Shown here: in pieces, positions 1-5,429 of the stretch
How positions within the stretch are numbered: the stretch's first letter is position 1
How the letters are laid out: every line of letters starts with the position of its first letter
Notes under the pieces: generated by a model
The model's input: only the letters and a program-made list of their open reading frames with translations
What the model was told of the DNA's origin: nothing
Database searches by the model: none
Program-made: the position numbers and the translations under genes
NCBI GenBank assembly: GCA_050260415.1
Contig: JBLNCE010000109.1
Span: forward strand, 1-7,247
Direction of reading: 5' to 3'
DNA length: 7,247 nucleotides
Source of the DNA: JBLNCE01 sp050260415
Lineage (GTDB): Bacteria > Bacillota > UBA4882 > JAAYXC01

Positions 1-929
1 AGGAAGGCATAGGTGATATCGGCCAGGAGATTGCCGGCGATCACCAGCACGGCGGTGATCATAACAATGCCCATGACGATCGGATAATTACGCGCCATGA
101 CGGCGGTGAACAAAAGGCGCCCCATTCCCGGCCAGGCGAAGATGCTTTCGGTGATGACCGCGCCGCCGAAAAAGGCCGGCAATTCCAGCCCCATGATGGT
201 CACCACGGGAATGAGCGCGTTCTTGAGGGCGTGTTTGAAGATCACGGTCTTCTCGGTCAAACCCTTTGCCCGGGCCGTTCGGATATAGTCCTGACCGAGC
301 ACGTCGAGCATGGAGGAGCGTACATACCGGCTCCAGCCGGCGATGCTGACCAGACCCAGCACAAAGGCGGGCATGAGGATGTATCGCAACCGATCGAGCA
401 AATTGAAGCCCATCCCGATCGTGAACTGTCCGCCTGAGGGAAGCCAGCGGAGATAGACGGCGAAGACCATCTGCGCCATGAGGCCGAACCAAAAGGTGGG
501 GATGGAGACGCCGAAAAGGGAGCCGGTGGTGACGAACCAATCAAGGAAGGAATACCGTTTGATGGCCGAGATGATGCCGAGCGGCACGGCCAAGCAGAAC
601 GAGATGAGGAACGAAAGCATCATGAGTTGCAGCGTGGCCCAGAGCCGATCGTAGATCTCTTCGAGGACAGGCCGCCCGGAGGTAAAGGAACGGCCCCAAT
701 TGCCGGTAACCATGCCCCAGGCCCAGCGCCCGTATTGCTCGTACCAGGGCCGATCGAGGCCCAGGCTGCTGACGATCCTGGCCCGATCGGCGGCGGTGAT
801 ACGGGGGTTCTCTGCATAGAGCGACGCGGCGTCACCCGGCGCCAGGAGCATGATGATATAGGTAAGGAATGAGAGCAGGATGAGCAGTGGAATCGCCTGT
901 ATGAGCCGGCGTAGAACGAACTTGGCCAC
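1..929 (-). CDS. ABC transporter permease, DppB/OppB type (3' end beyond window)
   Basis: Inner-membrane permease of a family-5 (peptide, nickel or oligosaccharide) ABC importer. The frame is read from a GTG at 929 and stays open for 309 codons to the left edge. An AGGAGG-like Shine-Dalgarno (GGGAGG, 938-943) lies 8 nt before the GTG. The N-terminus (MAKFVLRRLIQAIPLL) has the usual basic start followed by the first membrane segment at about residues 12-30. Further hydrophobic segments lie near 98-123, 131-160, 183-200, 238-258 and 283-308. The periplasmic block after segment 1 (SLGLDRPWYEQYGRW, then GNWGRSF) is typical of the family. The EAA coupling loop is at 214-240 (DYIRTARAKGL ... HALKNALIPVV), and ESIFAWPGMGRLL follows at 261-273. 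Relatives are about 310-330 residues, so only the last 10-20 are missing. It follows the binding-protein gene on the same strand after 121 bp. A DppC-type permease and ATPases probably lie further left. The substrate cannot be told. Confidence 0.93.
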   Translation of the reverse strand, partial: MAKFVLRRLIQAIPLLILLSFLTYIIMLLAPGDAASLYAENPRITAADRARIVSSLGLDRPWYEQYGRWAWGMVTGNWGRSFTSGRPVLEEIYDRLWATLQLMMLSFLISFCLAVPLGIISAIKRYSFLDWFVTTGSLFGVSIPTFWFGLMAQMVFAVYLRWLPSGGQFTIGMGFNLLDRLRYILMPAFVLGLVSIAGWSRYVRSSMLDVLGQDYIRTARAKGLTEKTVIFKHALKNALIPVVTIMGLELPAFFGGAVITESIFAWPGMGRLLFTAVMARNYPIVMGIVMITAVLVIAGNLLADITYAF

Positions 930-937
930 GTCAAGGA

Positions 938-943
938 CCTCCC
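938..943 (-). promoter_or_regulatory. Ribosome binding site that supports the GTG start of the permease
   Basis: The minus strand reads GGGAGG here, 8 nt upstream of the GTG at 929. No ATG in this frame lies upstream near the site. The first in-frame ATG downstream is inside membrane segment 1 (residue 27), so the GTG is the best start. Confidence 0.7.
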
Positions 944-995
944 GGCACGCGCGGATAACCACGCAAGCCCCAAGTCATCCATCCGAGAAGTCAGG

Positions 996-1024
996 GTGAG
1001 CGGAACCGGAACGGTCCCGCTCAC
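996..1024 (-). other. Intercistronic hairpin between binding protein and permease
   Basis: In the minus-strand RNA, 996-1008 pairs with 1012-1024. An 8-bp GC-rich base (GTGAGCGG with CCGCTCAC) is followed by one G-U pair and four more pairs, closing on a 3-nt loop. It begins 26 nt after the binding-protein stop codon and ends 66 nt before the permease start. No U-run follows it, so it is unlikely to be a simple intrinsic terminator. In many ABC operons a hairpin at this position protects the binding-protein mRNA or limits read-through, so the binding protein is made in excess. That role is inferred here; the hairpin itself is seen in the sequence. Confidence 0.65.
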
Positions 1025-1050
1025 CGCCATTCACGCAAAGGGGGTTCCGG

Positions 1051-2736
1051 CTAGCGCGACCAATACCACTCGTAGCAGTTCCACATGAACGTGGCGGTGG
1101 TCGGGTTGGACCTGAAGTTCTCCAGCCCTTCCTTGATGCCGTCCACGTCGACGTAGAAATTCACGAAGATATAGGGCACGTCCTCGGCCAGGATCTCCTG
1201 CATGCGATGGTAGATCTTCTTCCGCGCCTCGATGTTATCCGTGGCCAGGCCGTCCTCCATCAACTTATCCATCTCGGGATTCCTGTAGCCCACGTAGTTC
1301 TGGCCTTCCTGATTTTCCTTGCTCGGGATCTGGCTGGAGTGCCAGAGCGACTTGGAATCGGGATCCGCGTCGGAGATCCAAGCGATCATGAGGCAGTCGA
1401 ACTTCCGGTTGTCCATGATGTCGCCGGTCAGCGTGGCAAAGTCGATGAATTTGGGTACGAGATCCACACCGATCTTCTTCCACTCCTCCTGGCAGATTAC
1501 CCCGACCTGCTCGCGGGTCTTGTTGCCGGCGTTGGTGTGGAAGGTCAACTGCAGCTTCCGGCCGTTCTTGTAACGATAACCGTCGTTACCCATGACCCAA
1601 CCGGCCTCGTCCAGGAGTTTCTTGGCCTTTTCCGGATCGTAGTGCGGTTTGGCCACGTTTTTGTTATAAGCCCAGGAAATCGGGGGCAGGTTGGAATATG
1701 CCGGATAGCCGACGTTCTCCAGTACCGTCTCCACAATCATCTCCCGCGGGTACGCGTAGTCCAAAGCCTGCCGGACGCGTTTGTCGGCCAGAATCGGGTG
1801 CGGCTTGGAGAGGTCGTTCGGGTCGTTCATGTTGAGCTCGATATGATTATAGATGTACGCCGGGATCTTGAAGACCTTGATGCCGGGGATCCTGACGGCC
1901 TCGTTGTACCGGTTGGCCTGGATACCGCGGTAGACGTCGATCTCCCCCGTCTTGAGCTGGTTCAGCATGGCATTGCTGTCGGGGATAATCTTCCAGATAA
2001 TCTTATCCAGATACGGCTGACCAGCGCGGAAGTAGTTGGGGTTCCGGGCGACCATGATGTAGTTGTCCGCCACCCATTCCTTGAGTATGAACGGGCCGCT
2101 GCCGATCGGATTGCGCGAGAACTTGCCGCCTTTCTCCATGTGGTTGGGGGCGTTCTTGGCCTTGTTCTCGGCGATTTCCTTTTCCAGGATGTGCTTGGGC
2201 ACGATTGCCTTATCAGCCCAGAGGAGATCGTATCTAGCGTAGACCTTCTTCAGGGTTATGCTGAAATGATACTTGTCGTAGGTCTTGTACGTCTTGCCGT
2301 CCTTGCCCTTGTAGGTGATGGTCGGGATGTCGAACGACTTGATTTCATCAAAACCGCTGCGGGTAGGCACGGGAATCTTGGGATTCATGTGGCACTCCCA
2401 GGTGAACTTGACGTCCTGGGAATCAAGTTCGTGGCCGTCGGAGAATTTGACGCCCTTCCGGAGTTCGTAGTAGTAAGTCAGCCCTTTCTTGGTCGGCATC
2501 TTGGTGAGTAGATCCGGCACGAAGTCCGTATCCTGGTCCGTGCGATACAAGGAACTGAACACGGCCTGCAAGACTTCGCGCTCGGAATTACTTTCGGAAA
2601 GAATCGGGTTTAGGGTCTCGTTATCGCCGAAGAGCCCGATCACGACCGTACCACCTCTCCTCGGCGCCGCCATGGCCGTGGAGAAGAGCGCGGCCACCAA
2701 GGCGAGCATAACGAAAACGACCAGGGATCTCTTCAT
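1051..2736 (-). CDS. ABC transporter solute-binding protein, family 5 (DppA/OppA-like)
   Basis: A 561-residue extracytoplasmic receptor that captures substrate and delivers it to the permease encoded next. Residues 1-23 form a Sec signal peptide: basic MKR, a hydrophobic core, and AMA as the likely cleavage site before APRRGG. There is no lipobox cysteine, so the mature protein should be free in a periplasm rather than lipid-anchored. Mature-domain hallmarks of SBP_bac_5 follow in order: the opening strand with LNPIL (42-46); the family signature region YELRKGVKFSDGHELDSQDV (90-109); the GSGPFILKEW block (212-221); RNPNYFRAG and the LKTGEIDVYRG block (231-271); KRVRQALDYAYPRE (319-332); and the C-terminal lobe with YDPEKAKKLLDEAGW (366-380). 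The length is normal for the family. The ATG at 2736 has an AGGAGG site 8 nt upstream. Family 5 members bind di- or oligopeptides, nickel, opines or oligosaccharides, and sequence alone does not decide which applies here. Confidence 0.95.
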   Translation of the reverse strand: MKRSLVVFVMLALVAALFSTAMAAPRRGGTVVIGLFGDNETLNPILSESNSEREVLQAVFSSLYRTDQDTDFVPDLLTKMPTKKGLTYYYELRKGVKFSDGHELDSQDVKFTWECHMNPKIPVPTRSGFDEIKSFDIPTITYKGKDGKTYKTYDKYHFSITLKKVYARYDLLWADKAIVPKHILEKEIAENKAKNAPNHMEKGGKFSRNPIGSGPFILKEWVADNYIMVARNPNYFRAGQPYLDKIIWKIIPDSNAMLNQLKTGEIDVYRGIQANRYNEAVRIPGIKVFKIPAYIYNHIELNMNDPNDLSKPHPILADKRVRQALDYAYPREMIVETVLENVGYPAYSNLPPISWAYNKNVAKPHYDPEKAKKLLDEAGWVMGNDGYRYKNGRKLQLTFHTNAGNKTREQVGVICQEEWKKIGVDLVPKFIDFATLTGDIMDNRKFDCLMIAWISDADPDSKSLWHSSQIPSKENQEGQNYVGYRNPEMDKLMEDGLATDNIEARKKIYHRMQEILAEDVPYIFVNFYVDVDGIKEGLENFRSNPTTATFMWNCYEWYWSR

Positions 2737-2744
2737 GCGCTAGA

Positions 2745-2750
2745 CCTCCT
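2745..2750 (-). promoter_or_regulatory. Strong Shine-Dalgarno of the binding-protein gene
   Basis: A perfect AGGAGG on the minus strand lies 8 nt before the ATG at 2736. It fixes the start and suggests high translation, as expected for a binding protein needed in excess over its permease. Confidence 0.85.
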
Positions 2751-2990
2751 CGATGATAGTTGGGAGCATCGGTCCAGAAGAGAGTGTGTTCTCACTTCCC
2801 TTCTCGCGACGTCCGCGTGTTCTTGCCGGACGCGAACCCATGTCGGCAATAATCGTGCCGCGCAACATAGTCGGACCTGACCGCTTGCCGTCGGAAAAGG
2901 GGGCGATTCTGGGGTGAAACCTATTGCCGGACGAATCCCGGTCTACCCGCGTAGCCGGTGGCGTTGCACGGAATGCGCTAAATGTAAGTA

Positions 2991-3019
2991 ATTCAACACC
3001 ACGCAGTGAAATCCTTCAA
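2991..3019 (-). promoter_or_regulatory. Possible promoter of the ABC operon
   Basis: On the minus strand TTGAAG (3019-3014) and TTGAAT (2996-2991) are separated by 17 nt. Each matches the sigma70 hexamers at 4 of 6 positions. A competing candidate is the perfect TATAAT at 3066-3061, which lacks a recognisable -35 element. Either would give a leader of roughly 250-320 nt. Low certainty. Confidence 0.25.
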
Positions 3020-3028
3020 GTTTCGGTT

Positions 3029-3047
3029 GGTACAATCCTGGTGTACC
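3029..3047. promoter_or_regulatory. Operator-like palindrome
   Basis: GGTACA and TGTACC form a perfect 6-bp inverted repeat with a 7-nt centre, about two helical turns in total. It lies just downstream of the minus-strand TATAAT at 3061-3066, where a repressor would block a start from that box. The regulator is unknown and a chance palindrome is possible. Confidence 0.3.
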
Positions 3048-3060
3048 GGGTGATTGCGCC

Positions 3061-3066
3061 ATTATA
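3061..3066 (-). promoter_or_regulatory. Perfect TATAAT box (possible -10 of the ABC operon)
   Basis: The minus strand reads TATAAT directly after the terminator hairpin of the upstream gene, a sensible place for a new promoter. No good -35 hexamer is found 15-18 nt upstream, because that space is taken by the hairpin. It is therefore a weak call on its own. Confidence 0.3.
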
Positions 3067-3099
3067 CAGTAAAAGGAGCGTCATCCTGCGCGCTCCTTT
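3067..3099 (-). terminator. Intrinsic terminator of the small membrane protein gene
   Basis: AAAGGAGCG and CGCTCCTTT (3072-3080 with 3091-3099) form a perfect 9-bp stem with a 10-nt loop. Read on the minus strand, the stem is preceded by an A-run (opposite 3111-3117) and ends in TTTTACTG. It starts 32 nt after the stop codon at 3132. The U-run is short, and three of its bases are also in the stem. No plus-strand gene ends here, so it most likely serves the minus-strand gene. Confidence 0.65.
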
Positions 3100-3131
3100 A
3101 TAATTAGTCATTTTTTTGTTATGAAAATGTA

Positions 3132-3443
3132 TCACTCGCCGTCGTCAAGTTTGATGACGATCCCCCCGACAGCCGCCGCGAAAAAGTTGTAGAGCAATGC
3201 AATCACCGCGCCGGCGGTTCCCACTATCAGTCCGTAGAATACGCTCATCAGAACGGCCCCCACGACTCCCGCGCCCGCGCCAAGGGCGTTCGTAAACGTG
3301 CCGAGCTCGATCCCGAGATCCTTGACGGTATAACCCACGATCAACAGAGCCGCGCTGGCGATGAGACCGACCACGAAACCCACGCATACGTTGAACTTGA
3401 ATACCGAACCCGCCCCGATGCGTTTAATCCTGTATGATTTCAT
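3132..3443 (-). CDS. Small two-segment membrane protein, DUF3566-like
   Basis: A 103-residue protein of unknown function. It opens with a basic cytoplasmic start (MKSYRIKRIGAGSVFKF), followed by a hydrophobic segment at about 17-38. A short polar loop (KDLGIELGTFTN) precedes a long Gly/Ala-rich hydrophobic stretch at about 54-95, which may cross the membrane once or form a helical hairpin. The tail ALLYNFFAAAVGGIVIKLDD (82-101) has the LYN...VGGI-V-L pattern seen at the end of DUF3566-type domains, and the I-x-x-S-V-x-K start also fits. Assignment is by eye. The ATG at 3443 is preceded by a run of seven G (3452-3458) at Shine-Dalgarno distance instead of AGGAGG. It has its own terminator downstream and sits 216 bp after gatB on the same strand, so it may be a separate unit. 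The codon pattern and composition look native. Confidence 0.75.
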   Translation of the reverse strand: MKSYRIKRIGAGSVFKFNVCVGFVVGLIASAALLIVGYTVKDLGIELGTFTNALGAGAGVVGAVLMSVFYGLIVGTAGAVIALLYNFFAAAVGGIVIKLDDGE

Positions 3444-3472
3444 CTCAAAGCCCCCCCGCCAAAGTTAATCCT

Positions 3473-3502
3473 AGAAAATATATATGGCGCCGGGTCCAAA
3501 AA
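3473..3502 (-). promoter_or_regulatory. Possible promoter of the small membrane protein gene
   Basis: Within GC-rich surroundings the minus strand has an AT-rich patch (CATATATATTTTC, ending near 3474) about 35-45 nt before the ATG. TTTTTGG lies upstream as a loose -35. The patch stands out by composition, but hexamer matches are poor. Confidence 0.25.
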
Positions 3503-3526
3503 CCTGACGCCATTGTGGACATAATT

Positions 3527-3551
3527 CGTGGGCGCAGCCATGTGCCCCACG
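3527..3551. repeat. Imperfect palindrome, GTGGGCGCA type
   Basis: CGTGGG pairs with CCCACG, and after a one-base bulge CGCA faces TGTG, with a 4-nt loop at the centre. It lies 22 bp from a second palindrome (3573-3595) that has a similar GGGCGCA arm. There is no T-run, so it is more likely a dispersed intergenic repeat or mRNA-end structure than a terminator. Confidence 0.45.
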
Positions 3552-3572
3552 CCCCATTGTCTTTCCTTTGCC

Positions 3573-3595
3573 GGAGCGCATCGCGGTTGCGCCCC
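3573..3595. repeat. Imperfect palindrome, GTAGGGGCGCA type
   Basis: GGAGCGCA (3573-3580) pairs with TGCGCCCC (3588-3595), with one A/C mismatch that becomes G-U in minus-strand RNA and a 7-nt loop. On the minus strand it reads TGTAGGGGCGCA followed by its complement. I recall this style of sequence as a common dispersed intergenic repeat in environmental genomes, but I cannot verify family membership here. Confidence 0.45.
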
Positions 3596-3625
3596 TACAT
3601 TGCCGTCCTTCGCCGGGGCTTTTTA

Positions 3626-3660
3626 TTTTGCCTTTTGCCTTTTGCCTTTTGCCTATTGCC
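3626..3660. repeat. Heptamer tandem array at the 3' end of gatB
   Basis: Five head-to-tail 7-mers on the plus strand: four TTTTGCC and one TATTGCC. On the minus strand this is GGCAATA followed by four GGCAAAA. The array begins at the first base after the gatB coding sequence and shares one base with the TAG stop codon. A related array lies in the gatB leader at 5201-5243. Confidence 0.9.
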
Positions 3661-5117
3661 TACGACCTGCACTTCTCCAGCTTTTCCCGGAGCACTTGGT
3701 TGATTAGGCTGGGATTGGCCCGCCCACCCGTGGCTTTCATGACCTGGCCGACGAGGAATCCCAAGGCTTTGTCCTTGCCAGCCAAGAAGTCCTGCACGGA
3801 TGAAGGGTTGGCGCTAATGGCCTCCGCGGCGAGCCGGTCAAGTTCGTCGCGGTCACTTATCTGCAGCAGACCGCGATTCTTTACGACCTCTTCCGCCCGC
3901 GCGCCCGTGGCGAACATCTCTTCGAAGACGGCCTTGGCGATCTTGCCGCTGATCGTTCCGTTGTCGATCAGACGCAAGAGGCCGACCAGATGCGCGGGTG
4001 TCAGACGGAGATCGGTAAACTCCACCCGGTTGGCGTTCATGAGACGGGCCAGCTCACCCATGAGCCAATTGCTGACGGTCTTTGCCTCGCCGTATTGCGC
4101 GACCGCGGCCTCGAAGAAATCAGCCATCTCCTTGCCGGCGCTGATCAGGTCCGCGTCGTAGATCGGCAAACCCCAATCCTGGATATAGCGGCGGCGGCGC
4201 GAATCAGGCATCTCCGGAAGCTCGGCGCGCAGTTCGTCGAGCCATGCCTGCTCGGGCACGAGCGGAGCGAGGTCCGGCTCCGGGAAGTAGCGGTAATCGT
4301 TGGCTTCCTCCTTGTGACGCATGAAAACCGTCGTCCCGTTCGCTTCGTCCCAGGCACGCGTCTCCTTGCGGGTCAAGGGGGAACCCTGCCGCGCCATCTC
4401 GATCTGACGCGCCGCCTCATACTCCAGGGCTGCCTGAACGGCGCGAAAGGAGTTCATATTCTTGATCTCGGCCAGGACGCCCAGTTCCTTTTCTCCCACC
4501 GGCCGGACAGAGATATTGGCGTCGCAGCGCAGCGAGCCTTCCTCCATCTTGCAGTCGGAAACGCCCGTATAGAGCAGCAGCGTGCGTAGCTTTTCGAGAT
4601 AGAGGCGGGCTTCGACCGGCGAACGCAGGTCGGGGCGGCTCACGATCTCGATGAGCGGTATGCCGCAACGGTTATAGTCCAGGAGGGAATAATGCGACCC
4701 GAGAATACCGGCCGCGGAATGCACCGACTTGCCGGTCTCCTCCTCGAGGTGGACCCTGATGATGCCGATGCGCTTGGTCTCGTCCCCCACCGCGATCTCC
4801 AGAAAACCGTCGTTGCAGATCGGCAGATCGTATTGGGAGATCTGGTATGCCTTTGGCAGGTCGGGATAGAAGTACTGCTTGCGGTCAAACTTCGAGTAGG
4901 GGGCGATCTGGCAATTCAAGGCCATACCGGCCTTGATTGCGTAGGCCAAAGCCTGGCGGTTGAGGACCGGAAGCACGCCCGGAAAACCCATGCAGATCGG
5001 ACATGTCTGTGTATTCGGCTCCTGGCCGAACTTGGTGCTGCAGCCGCAGAAGACCTTGGCCTCGGTCTTGAGCTCCGCATGTACCTCCAAACCGATGACC
5101 ACTTCGTAGTCGGTCAT
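3660..5117 (-). CDS. gatB: Aspartyl/glutamyl-tRNA(Asn/Gln) amidotransferase subunit B
   Basis: GatB binds the mischarged tRNA in the GatCAB complex. It activates the Glu (or Asp) carried on tRNA-Gln (or tRNA-Asn) with ATP, so that ammonia from GatA can convert it. This reading gives 485 residues, the usual length. Visible landmarks are YEVVIGLEVHAELKT at 4-18; Cys24, Cys26, Cys39 and Cys42 in a CxC...CxxC arrangement typical of a zinc site; FDRKQYFYPDLPKAYQISQY at 77-96; the GatB signature LDYNRCGIPLIEIVS at 146-160; KMEEGSLRCDANISVR at 190-205; and DYRYFPEPDL at 274-283. A helical region and a YqeY-like tail that contacts tRNA run from about 330 to the end (GQVMKATGGRANPSLINQ). The ATG at 5117 was chosen because GGAGG lies 7 nt upstream and the family N-terminus starts there; the frame stays open for 27 more codons upstream that look non-native. 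gatA and gatC are not in the window. Confidence 0.97.
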   Translation of the reverse strand: MTDYEVVIGLEVHAELKTEAKVFCGCSTKFGQEPNTQTCPICMGFPGVLPVLNRQALAYAIKAGMALNCQIAPYSKFDRKQYFYPDLPKAYQISQYDLPICNDGFLEIAVGDETKRIGIIRVHLEEETGKSVHSAAGILGSHYSLLDYNRCGIPLIEIVSRPDLRSPVEARLYLEKLRTLLLYTGVSDCKMEEGSLRCDANISVRPVGEKELGVLAEIKNMNSFRAVQAALEYEAARQIEMARQGSPLTRKETRAWDEANGTTVFMRHKEEANDYRYFPEPDLAPLVPEQAWLDELRAELPEMPDSRRRRYIQDWGLPIYDADLISAGKEMADFFEAAVAQYGEAKTVSNWLMGELARLMNANRVEFTDLRLTPAHLVGLLRLIDNGTISGKIAKAVFEEMFATGARAEEVVKNRGLLQISDRDELDRLAAEAISANPSSVQDFLAGKDKALGFLVGQVMKATGGRANPSLINQVLREKLEKCRS

Positions 5118-5124
5118 CCCAATC

Positions 5125-5129
5125 CCTCC
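5125..5129 (-). promoter_or_regulatory. Shine-Dalgarno that decides the gatB start
   Basis: GGAGG on the minus strand, 7 nt before the ATG at 5117. It rules in the start giving MTDYEVVIGLEVH and rules out in-frame starts further upstream, which run into the heptamer array. Confidence 0.8.
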
Positions 5130-5200
5130 ACCGTTCCTTATGAGCTTCCCCCGCCCGAACGTTCTCCTCGACCGGAAAGGGCCGGTGAGCAAACTCAACC

Positions 5201-5250
5201 TCTTGCCTTTTGCCTCTTGCCTCTTGCCTCTTGCCTTTTTGCCTTTTGTC
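5201..5250. repeat. Heptamer tandem array in the gatB leader
   Basis: On the plus strand: TCTTGCC, TTTTGCC, three TCTTGCC, an 8-base TTTTTGCC, and a decayed TTTTGTCC. On the minus strand this is GGCAAGA/GGCAAAA. It lies between the gatB promoter and its Shine-Dalgarno, so it is probably transcribed into the leader. It has the same orientation as the array at 3626-3660 beyond the stop codon. Confidence 0.9.
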
Positions 5251-5272
5251 CGTGGCTCCGGGCATTAGCCTA

Positions 5273-5301
5273 ATTATAGCGCAGACACGCCGGGGGGACA
5301 A
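5273..5301 (-). promoter_or_regulatory. Sigma70-type promoter of gatB
   Basis: On the minus strand, TTGTCC (5301-5296) as -35 and a perfect TATAAT (5278-5273) as -10 are separated by exactly 17 nt. Transcription would start near 5266 and give a leader of about 150 nt. This is the best promoter in the window. Confidence 0.7.
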
Positions 5302-5311
5302 GCGATACTGG

Positions 5312-5339
5312 AGGTAAGAGGTAAGAGGTGGGAGGTGGG
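5312..5339. repeat. Second heptamer array, AGGTAAG/AGGTGGG
   Basis: Four consecutive 7-mers on the plus strand: two AGGTAAG followed by two AGGTGGG, then a decayed continuation (GGTTGG). The sequence is unrelated to the TTGCC units but has the same 7-bp period. It lies just upstream of the gatB -35 box, on the side of the plus-strand gene. Confidence 0.85.
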
Positions 5340-5429
5340 GGTTGGAAATGGGAGAGGAGAAGAGATTACCCTGATTCTCACGTCGCGCTGCCAATATCTC
5401 ACCTCCAAATATGGATAGACTAACGAGCG

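Larger units (their letters stand above)
2737..3131. other. Intergenic region of 395 bp: operon leader and upstream terminator
   Basis: No credible gene is visible on either strand. Reading toward the binding-protein gene, it holds the terminator hairpin at 3072-3099, a perfect TATAAT at 3066-3061, the palindrome GGTACA/TGTACC at 3029-3047, and a weak promoter-like pair at 3019-2991. It also holds two exact copies of TTGCCGGACG (plus strand, 2823-2832 and 2924-2933) with a looser relative at 2885-2893. A 6-bp inverted repeat (CGTCCG/CGGACG, 2810-2815 and 2827-2832) overlaps the first copy. These look like regulatory DNA for the transporter operon, but no known regulator site is recognised. 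Confidence 0.6.
5118..5429. other. Divergent intergenic region of 312 bp (gatB / maltokinase-like gene)
   Basis: No gene is visible. From left to right it holds the gatB Shine-Dalgarno, a small inverted repeat ACCGG/CCGGT (5171-5186), the TTGCC heptamer array (5201-5250), the gatB promoter (5273-5301) and a second type of heptamer array (5312-5339). About 90 bp follow before the plus-strand gene. No convincing promoter is seen for the plus-strand gene. Confidence 0.7.

Noticed and set aside
88..1030. Two minus-strand frames (540-88 and 1030-620) over the permease
   Set aside because: Both are out of frame with the permease, which reads as an uninterrupted membrane protein from the GTG at 929. 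Their translations are Arg- or Ser-rich shadows.
1207..2511. Open plus-strand frame of 434 codons opposite the binding-protein gene
   Set aside because: It lies wholly antisense to a clear family-5 binding protein. It is rich in Val, Leu, Asp and Gly as expected from the complement of GC-biased codons, and shows no domain or ribosome site.
3591..3629. GCCCC...GGGGC followed by TTTTTATTTT as a plus-strand terminator
   Set aside because: The stem is only 5 bp with a 19-nt loop, and no plus-strand gene lies upstream to be terminated. The T-rich part runs into the heptamer array.
5118..5198. In-frame 27-residue N-terminal extension of GatB
   Set aside because: Family members start at the equivalent of MTDYEVVIGLE, and a good Shine-Dalgarno sits within the extension, 7 nt before that ATG.
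3626..5250. The short repeat arrays as a CRISPR or as transposon ends
   Set aside because: Units are 7 bp, contiguous and without spacers. The two arrays are in direct, not inverted, orientation, and there is no transposase or target-site duplication.
4885..5394. Minus-strand frame through the gatB leader encoding KRQEARGKRQEARG-like repeats
   Set aside because: The protein repeat is only the translation of the GGCAARA heptamer array, and the rest is a shadow of gatB in another frame.
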